DNA of 64,000 bases. It comes from Flagellimonas hadalis. Lineage in GTDB: Bacteria > Bacteroidota > Bacteroidia > Flavobacteriales > Flavobacteriaceae. Made by a program: the position numbers and the translations under genes. This document shows, piece after piece, positions 58,378 to 64,000 of this stretch. Within the stretch, counting starts at the first letter, position 1. Every line of letters begins with the position of its first letter. The stretch lies in assembly GCF_007785775.2 (NCBI RefSeq), contig NZ_VNIK02000014.1, positions 25,518-89,517 of the forward strand, in the 5' to 3' direction. The notes beneath the pieces are model-generated. The model was not told the DNA's origin. It was given only the letters and a program-made list of their open reading frames with translations, and did no database searches.

Positions 58378-58760
58378 TTGGCAGGTCTTGTAACAAAATT
58401 GCACTGCATGCACCTGTATTTTTTTGATTCAAAAAATGGGAACAGCTTAAAAAAAAGATTTCTTCGCGAATAATAAATTTCAGATTTGGCGGCCTTGCAA
58501 TTGGGGCAGACGATAGGGTTGCCCTGATCATCAGTGGCATAGTTTCTGATCTCATCAAAAATCTGTTTGGCTCTCTCCATATCTCTAGAATACACCTGAA
58601 GCCTGACACCGCCCATTGCATTACTGACCATTGAATAAGAATTTATGGTGTTCTCATCTTTCAAGAAAACAGCAATGCCCTCTGCTTCCAGTTTTCCTTT
58701 GATGATGACCGCATCGGCTGGGAACTCAAAGGTTCCCAAAGTGTAGAATTCCGTTTTCAT
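58374..58760 (-). CDS. DUF2007-type protein with zinc ribbon, inside the biotin operon
   Basis: A 128-residue cytosolic protein. The N-terminal 75 residues (FYTLGTFEFPADAVIIKGKLEAEGIAVFL, GGVRLQVYSRDMERAKQI) match the DUF2007 signal-transducing-like fold. The C-terminal part has CPNC and CMQC pairs, a probable zinc ribbon. Both ends overlap neighbours by ATGA (stop of bioF, start of bioD), so it is tightly coupled to both. It is not a known biotin enzyme; a regulatory or carrier-binding role is possible. Confidence 0.85.
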   Translation of the reverse strand: MKTEFYTLGTFEFPADAVIIKGKLEAEGIAVFLKDENTINSYSMVSNAMGGVRLQVYSRDMERAKQIFDEIRNYATDDQGNPIVCPNCKAAKSEIYYSRRNLFFKLFPFFESKKYRCMQCNFVTRPAK

Positions 58761-59908
58761 GGGTTGATGAGATTGTTCAACAATACCAAAACTTTCGTTA
58801 TTTCTTCTTTTGTATTGAATGCGTGCAAGCAAAATCGCAGGCGTTCCTCTCCTTCCTTCACCGTAGGGGAAAGAATGGGTTTTACGTCAAATCCTGCTGT
58901 CTGCAGTTGTTTGGCAATGGCCTTTACCTTGTCATTTCCGGGAACCAGGGCACACTGTATGGCCGAATCGCTTTTGATGAACCTATCCGTCATTTGCAGT
59001 CGTTCCATTTCCTGCTTGAAATGCCCGATGTTGGCACGAAGTTGTCCCGAAACAGCTTTTCCTTCGTCCCCAAGATATTGATACGCTGCCAAAATGGTGG
59101 CCACGGTATGTGGTGGAAGTGCCGTGGTGTAGATAAAACTCCGCGAAAAATTCACCAGATATTCCTTCAAGGATTCGCTTCCAAGGATGGCCGCGCCATG
59201 GCAGCCCAGGGCCTTACCAAAAGTGATGATACGGGCAAATACTTCCTGTTCCAATCCCTGTTCCGCAACCAGATCCCGGCCATTTCCATACATTCCCGTG
59301 GCATGCGCCTCATCCACCACCAAAAAACAGCCGTCATCCCTACTAAAATTCGCCAATCTCTTTAGATCTGGGGAATCCCCGTCCATGGAAAAAACGGATT
59401 CGGTCACGATATAGATTTCTGCCAAGCTGTCCCTATTTCGACTGCGTTCAACATGACGGGCCAAATCATCAATATCATTATGGGCAAATTTGTAGCTTTT
59501 GGCATTTCCCATCTGGATTCCGTCCCGGATACTGGCATGGACCAATTCATCATACAAGACCATATCGCCCCGTTGCGGAACGGATGAAAAAAAGCCAATA
59601 TTGGCATCATAGCCCGAGTTGAACACCAAAGCGGCCCCAGAGTTGTGATGGCTGGCCAAAAAATCTTCCAATCTTACATAAAGCTGATGGTTGCCCGAGA
59701 GCAATCGGGACCCTGAGGAACCGTTCTTTTGGGGACCCTCTCTCAAAAAATCAAGGGCCATTTGGGCAATTTTTTCACTCTTGGCCAGTCCCAGATAATC
59801 ATTTGATGAAAAGTCAATGGAGTTGCCCTGCCATGGCAAATGGCGCAAGGAACCATTTTCCTTACGTGCCGAAAGTTTGGACTGCAATTTTTTGGGCAAT
59901 TTCTCCAT
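58757..59908 (-). CDS. bioF: 8-amino-7-oxononanoate synthase BioF (KAPA synthase)
   Basis: Condenses pimeloyl-thioester with L-alanine to make KAPA, the first step of biotin ring assembly. The 383-residue alpha-oxoamine synthase shows FSSNDYLGLAKSEK, GSSGSRLLSGNH, FNSGYDANIGF, VDEAHATGMYGNGRD and ITFGKALGCHGAAILG with the PLP lysine. The short segment ARHVERSRNRDSLAE near 163-177 is encoded by a piece of the dispersed palindromic repeat and is a few residues longer than the same loop in E. coli BioF. Its ATG is only 4 bases after a TACATTTG element, so it may be leaderless. Confidence 0.95.
   Translation of the reverse strand: MEKLPKKLQSKLSARKENGSLRHLPWQGNSIDFSSNDYLGLAKSEKIAQMALDFLREGPQKNGSSGSRLLSGNHQLYVRLEDFLASHHNSGAALVFNSGYDANIGFFSSVPQRGDMVLYDELVHASIRDGIQMGNAKSYKFAHNDIDDLARHVERSRNRDSLAEIYIVTESVFSMDGDSPDLKRLANFSRDDGCFLVVDEAHATGMYGNGRDLVAEQGLEQEVFARIITFGKALGCHGAAILGSESLKEYLVNFSRSFIYTTALPPHTVATILAAYQYLGDEGKAVSGQLRANIGHFKQEMERLQMTDRFIKSDSAIQCALVPGNDKVKAIAKQLQTAGFDVKPILSPTVKEGEERLRFCLHAFNTKEEITKVLVLLNNLINP
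59434..59457. repeat. Fragment of the dispersed palindromic repeat inside bioF
   Basis: TATTTCGACTGCGTTCAACA and the next four bases match 11262-11285 of the palindromic repeat arm with about 20 of 23 positions identical over the core. It is read in frame on the minus strand, encoding HVERSRN. Confidence 0.7.
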
Positions 59909-59912
59909 GGGG

Positions 59913-59920
59913 CAAATGTA
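59913..59920 (-). promoter_or_regulatory. -7 element directly before bioF
   Basis: TACATTTG on the minus strand matches TAnnTTTG and ends four bases before the ATG. If active, transcription starts at or near the start codon. No TTG at -33 spacing was seen. Confidence 0.4.
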
Positions 59921-59971
59921 GTACTTCCTGTTTTTAAACAGTATCTTAGTCCTTCATAAACCTTTTTGAGA

Positions 59972-61768
59972 ATGAAGATTTCCTTTTATTTTTTGGTGCT
60001 GTTTTCCTGTTTTTTAGGGATGGCACAGACCAATTCGTACACCATTTCCTTTGAGAATGCAGCACACCACGAAGCTGTGGTACAGGCCACTTTTCCCGAA
60101 CTGAAGACGGACAAGGTTTATTTTCGGATGAGCAGGACCTCGCCGGGGAGATATGCCCTGCACGAGTTTGCCAAGAACGTGTACGGATTCAAGGCCATGG
60201 ACAGCAAGGGAAAACTGTTGAAGGTGCACCGTCCCAATCCTTATGAATGGGAAGTATCCGGACATGACGGCACCATAAAAATCGAATATATACTGTTTGC
60301 CAATAGGGGAGATGGGACCTACTCCCAAGTCGATGAGACCCATGCCCACCTGAACATTCCCGCTACCTTTATGTTCTCTTCGGAACTGAGCGAGCGCAAG
60401 ATAGAGGTGACCTTTGATGCGAGGGAAGACCTCAATTGGAAGGTGGCCACCCAATTGTCCTTGGTCTCTGGCACTACCTATTCCGCACCCAATCTGTATT
60501 ATTTTATGGACAGTCCCACAGAGATCAGCAATTTTATGCTACGCTCTTTTGAGGTGGATGGACAGACCATCAACCTAGCCCTGCACCATAACGGCACGGA
60601 AGCCGAAGCAGACACCTATTTTGAAAAGGTCAAAAAGGTGGTCCTCGCCGAAAAAGAAGTTTATGGGGAACTCCCCGATTTTGACTATGGCTCCTATACT
60701 TTTCTGGCCTGTTACATCCCGAATGCATCCGGGGACGGAATGGAGCACAGAAATTCGACCATTGTGACCAGCACCCGTAGTTTGGGCAATGGGGGCATGG
60801 AGCGAAACATCGGTACCATTTCCCATGAGTTTTTCCACGCTTGGAACGTGGAGCGCATCCGCCCTAAATCTTTGGAACCTTTTGATTTTGAGGCAGCGGA
60901 TATGAGTGGGGAACTTTGGTTCGCCGAAGGATTTACCAGTTATTATACCAATCTCATCCTCTGCCGTGCAGGATTGATCTCTCCAAAAGAATATGTGGAG
61001 GGCTTGGCGGGCACCTTCAATTATGTTTGGAATTCCCCTGCGCTGCAATTTTTCAATCCGATTGAAATGAGCTATCAGGCCCCGTTTGTGGACGCTGCTA
61101 CCTCGGTGGAGCCCGTGAACCGTGAAAACACCTTTATTTCCTATTATTCCTACGGCAGTGTCCTGGGTCTGGCATTGGACCTTTCCCTAAGGGAAAAAGG
61201 GTTGAATCTGGATGATTTTATGAAATCGGTATGGGAAACCTATGGCAAACCCGAAGTGCCCTATACCATTGAAAACCTTCATAATGCCTTAAATGACTAT
61301 GCAGGAAAGGACTTTGGGGATTCCTTTTTTAATCAGTACATCTATCAAAGCAAAATGCCCGATTATGCTTCCTTGTTGACATCTGTGGGCGTTTTGTTGG
61401 AGCAGCCTAAGGATACACCCTATTTGGGCACCTATGTGTCCATGAATGCCGACGGTCTGGGGGCAAGCCTATTGAGGAATACCCAAATGGGAAGCCCCAC
61501 CTACACAGCGGGTCTGGACAATGGTGACATTATCCTGAACATCAATGACGTTCCTTTTTCCGAGGGACAAAAGTTTGAGGACTACCTGAAGCAATTCCAA
61601 ATGGGGACAACCCTCCAAGTGAACTACACGAGATTTGGGGAGCCTAGGACCACGACCATGACATTGTCCCCCAGTCCAGATTATTCGTTCAGTTTGATGG
61701 AGGACAAGGAGCAATCCCCATCTCCCAAGATGCTGAAACAACGAAAGGATTGGCTTAAGGTGGAGTGA
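59972..61768 (+). CDS. M61-family metallopeptidase with PDZ domain
   Basis: A 598-residue exported peptidase. A signal peptide (about 1-18, ending FLGMAQ) is followed by a beta-sandwich N-terminal domain (about 22-200), the gluzincin core with TISHEFFHAWNVERIRPKSL near 285 and the third ligand in LWFAEGFTSYYTNLIL, and a C-terminal PDZ domain (about 500-580, with GLDNGDIILNINDVPFSEG). This is the canonical M61 glycyl-aminopeptidase layout. ATG at 59972 was chosen over an in-frame TTG two codons before. Its stop overlaps the GNAT start by one base. Confidence 0.92.
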   Translation: MKISFYFLVLFSCFLGMAQTNSYTISFENAAHHEAVVQATFPELKTDKVYFRMSRTSPGRYALHEFAKNVYGFKAMDSKGKLLKVHRPNPYEWEVSGHDGTIKIEYILFANRGDGTYSQVDETHAHLNIPATFMFSSELSERKIEVTFDAREDLNWKVATQLSLVSGTTYSAPNLYYFMDSPTEISNFMLRSFEVDGQTINLALHHNGTEAEADTYFEKVKKVVLAEKEVYGELPDFDYGSYTFLACYIPNASGDGMEHRNSTIVTSTRSLGNGGMERNIGTISHEFFHAWNVERIRPKSLEPFDFEAADMSGELWFAEGFTSYYTNLILCRAGLISPKEYVEGLAGTFNYVWNSPALQFFNPIEMSYQAPFVDAATSVEPVNRENTFISYYSYGSVLGLALDLSLREKGLNLDDFMKSVWETYGKPEVPYTIENLHNALNDYAGKDFGDSFFNQYIYQSKMPDYASLLTSVGVLLEQPKDTPYLGTYVSMNADGLGASLLRNTQMGSPTYTAGLDNGDIILNINDVPFSEGQKFEDYLKQFQMGTTLQVNYTRFGEPRTTTMTLSPSPDYSFSLMEDKEQSPSPKMLKQRKDWLKVE

Positions 61769-62298
61769 TGGTTTTCTATAAACAGGCCTCGACCTTGGAG
61801 GAGTTGGAACAGATCCTGGCCCTCCAGCAAGAAAATCTGCCCAAAAACATTTCCACTGAGGAAAGTGCAAAAGAGGGTTTTGTCACTGTGGAACATACCT
61901 TGGAACAGCTAAAGGCCATGAACGATGAATGTGGCCATATCATTGCCGTGGAAAATGATACCGTTGTCGCTTATGCACTGTGCATGCACCCTAAATTTGG
62001 TGATACCGTCGAGGTGTTGCGACCCATGTTCACCGAAATCGAAAAAATCCGGGGAAACCGGATGGATTACATGGCCATGGGACAGATCTGTGTGGCCAAA
62101 AGCCATCGTGGAAAGGGACTGTTCCGAAACCTGTACCTTACCATGAAAGAAAAACTGCCGACAGGTTTTGACACCATCATCACCGAGGTGGATGGACAGA
62201 ACAAAAGGTCGCTGGCCGCACACTCGGCCATAGGTTTTGAGACTTTGAAAGTGTATTGGTCGGGCGGAAGGGAATGGTATTTGATCGGTTTAAAATAA
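61768..62298 (+). CDS. GNAT-family N-acetyltransferase
   Basis: A 176-residue acetyl-CoA-dependent acetyltransferase. The acetyl-CoA motif A is MGQICVAKSHRGKGLFRNLYLTMKEKL near 96-122, with R-x-x-G-x-G-L/A replaced by RGKGLFRN. It continues with ITEVDGQNKRSLAAHSAIGFE, the GNAT motif B. The substrate is unknown. ATG at 61768 overlaps the peptidase stop (TGATG); a GTG three bases earlier is possible. Confidence 0.88.
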   Translation: MVFYKQASTLEELEQILALQQENLPKNISTEESAKEGFVTVEHTLEQLKAMNDECGHIIAVENDTVVAYALCMHPKFGDTVEVLRPMFTEIEKIRGNRMDYMAMGQICVAKSHRGKGLFRNLYLTMKEKLPTGFDTIITEVDGQNKRSLAAHSAIGFETLKVYWSGGREWYLIGLK

Positions 62299-62300
62299 AA

Positions 62301-62324
62301 AAGGCCGTCCAAATAGACGGCCTT
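62301..62324. terminator. Bidirectional terminator between the GNAT and atpC genes
   Basis: AAGGCCGTC, 6-base loop, GACGGCCTT with A-run before and TTTTTT after. It serves the M61-GNAT unit on one strand and the end of atpD-atpC on the other. Confidence 0.9.
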
Positions 62325-62348
62325 TTTTTATGTACATGGTTGCACTAG

Positions 62349-62627
62349 TTAATCTGCAAGTACAATCACTTTGTTGTCCTTCATTTCAACCGTTCCGCTG
62401 GTGATGTGCAAAACAGTTTCTCCGTTGCTTCCTTTGGAAAATTTGTCCTGAAAAGTTTCGTCAACGACAATGTTGCCTTTCACCTTCACCTTGCCTTCTT
62501 GCAACAGGGAGACAATGGGTGCGTGGTTTTCCAACATCTGGAACTCACCATTTACTCCTGGAACGGTGACCGAGGTCACTTCTCCAGCGAACAATGTGGC
62601 TTCAGGTGATACGATTTCTAAATACAT
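62349..62627 (-). CDS. atpC: ATP synthase F1 epsilon subunit
   Basis: A 92-residue epsilon subunit of the F1 central stalk. MYLEIVSPEATLFAGEVTSVTVPGVNGEFQMLENHAPIVSLL is the family's beta-sandwich domain. The C-terminal helical hairpin of E. coli epsilon (138 residues) is absent, leaving only the beta domain, as often in Bacteroidota, so ATP-sensing inhibition by epsilon is unlikely. It follows atpD, separated by an unusual heptamer repeat. Confidence 0.93.
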   Translation of the reverse strand: MYLEIVSPEATLFAGEVTSVTVPGVNGEFQMLENHAPIVSLLQEGKVKVKGNIVVDETFQDKFSKGSNGETVLHITSGTVEMKDNKVIVLAD

Positions 62628-62636
62628 CTTTTATAC

Positions 62637-62706
62637 GTTAGAAGTACAAAGTTTAAAGTTAGAAGTGAGAGTGAAAACTCTTAACTCATAACTCTTAACT
62701 CATAAC
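62637..62706. repeat. Heptamer-periodic repeat between atpD and atpC
   Basis: Ten consecutive 7-base units on the plus strand: GTTAGAA, GTACAAA, GTTTAAA, GTTAGAA, GTGAGAG, TGAAAAC, TCTTAAC, TCATAAC, TCTTAAC, TCATAAC. The last four are a perfect two-copy 14-base tandem; the first and fourth are identical. It fills almost all of the 83-base gap between the atpD stop and atpC start. Confidence 0.75.
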
Positions 62707-62710
62707 TATT

Positions 62711-64000
<1,290 letters not shown>

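Noticed and set aside
59441..59457. Frameshift or sequencing error in bioF at the repeat
   Set aside because: The frame continues without interruption on both sides and all conserved BioF motifs are in the same frame, so the repeat is a tolerated in-frame segment.

Overview
The window is chromosomal DNA from a marine-type member of the family Flavobacteriaceae (phylum Bacteroidota); the gene content and order resemble Muricauda/Allomuricauda or Robiginitalea, but the genus is an inference. The evidence is gldD and gldE next to mutY and ssb, the ftsX-DUF3098-uppP-truB order, many TAnnTTTG (-7) promoter elements, SSB ending in DDDLPF, an extended bL21, TonB-dependent receptors, and DUF3127, DUF3098, DUF4199 and DUF4301 proteins. 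Coding is dense on both strands and mostly housekeeping. I see no prophage, transposase, CRISPR array, tRNA or rRNA.

Layout. 1-2.8 kb: 3' end of ftsX, DUF3098, uppP, truB and a TonB-C-like envelope protein. 2.7-8.6 kb: a thioredoxin-fold protein, then a TetR-ABC-HlyD-TolC export operon whose ABC protein has lost the catalytic motifs of its ATPase domain. 8.7-11.1 kb: tag, two envelope proteins and aat, followed by a long palindromic repeat. 11.4-15.9 kb: DUF3127 with an SSB-like tail, a sensor kinase, a zinc-ribbon membrane protein, a HIT protein, greA behind a terminator-like leader, a Rieske-like lipoprotein and a Gfo/Idh/MocA oxidoreductase. 16-18.4 kb: a TonB-dependent receptor under a TPP riboswitch, so probably a thiamin-compound importer. 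18.5-23.3 kb: a hybrid kinase facing an NtrC-type sigma-54 activator, a PepSY-like secreted protein with a possible -24/-12 promoter, a 41-residue membrane protein and a terminator-rich non-coding stretch. 23.4-26.1 kb: pnuC, a NadR-like kinase and DUF4301, a translationally coupled nicotinamide-riboside salvage operon. 26.1-31.6 kb: a phosphopantetheinyl transferase, ahcY, an M61 peptidase and a D-threonine-aldolase-type enzyme. 31.6-37.4 kb: a TPR-LuxR regulator, TonB receptor and beta-propeller phytase, read as a phytate-phosphate module. 37.5-43 kb: rpmA/rplU, DUF4199 and an M16 peptidase pair. 43-48.7 kb: gldD, gldE, ssb and mutY diverging from HU, a 29-residue basic protein and RNase G, the last with a boxA-like leader. 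48.8-52.5 kb: a glycosidase lipoprotein, recX and a JmjC-like cupin. 52.6-59.9 kb: a split biotin locus (bioF-DUF2007-bioD, then bioA-ketosynthase-bioB) interrupted by an opposing membrane glycosyltransferase. 60-64 kb: a second M61 peptidase, a GNAT acetyltransferase, then atpC and atpD; atpD runs off the end.

The points most worth following are the apparently dead ABC ATPase, the FabF-like ketosynthase in the biotin locus, the greA leader resembling the arrangement that makes GraL in E. coli, the DUF3127 SSB-like tail, an in-frame palindromic repeat in bioF, and several RNA-level motifs (rng boxA, repeated pre-terminator tail, heptamer array between atpD and atpC). No single locus is clearly a new multi-gene system.
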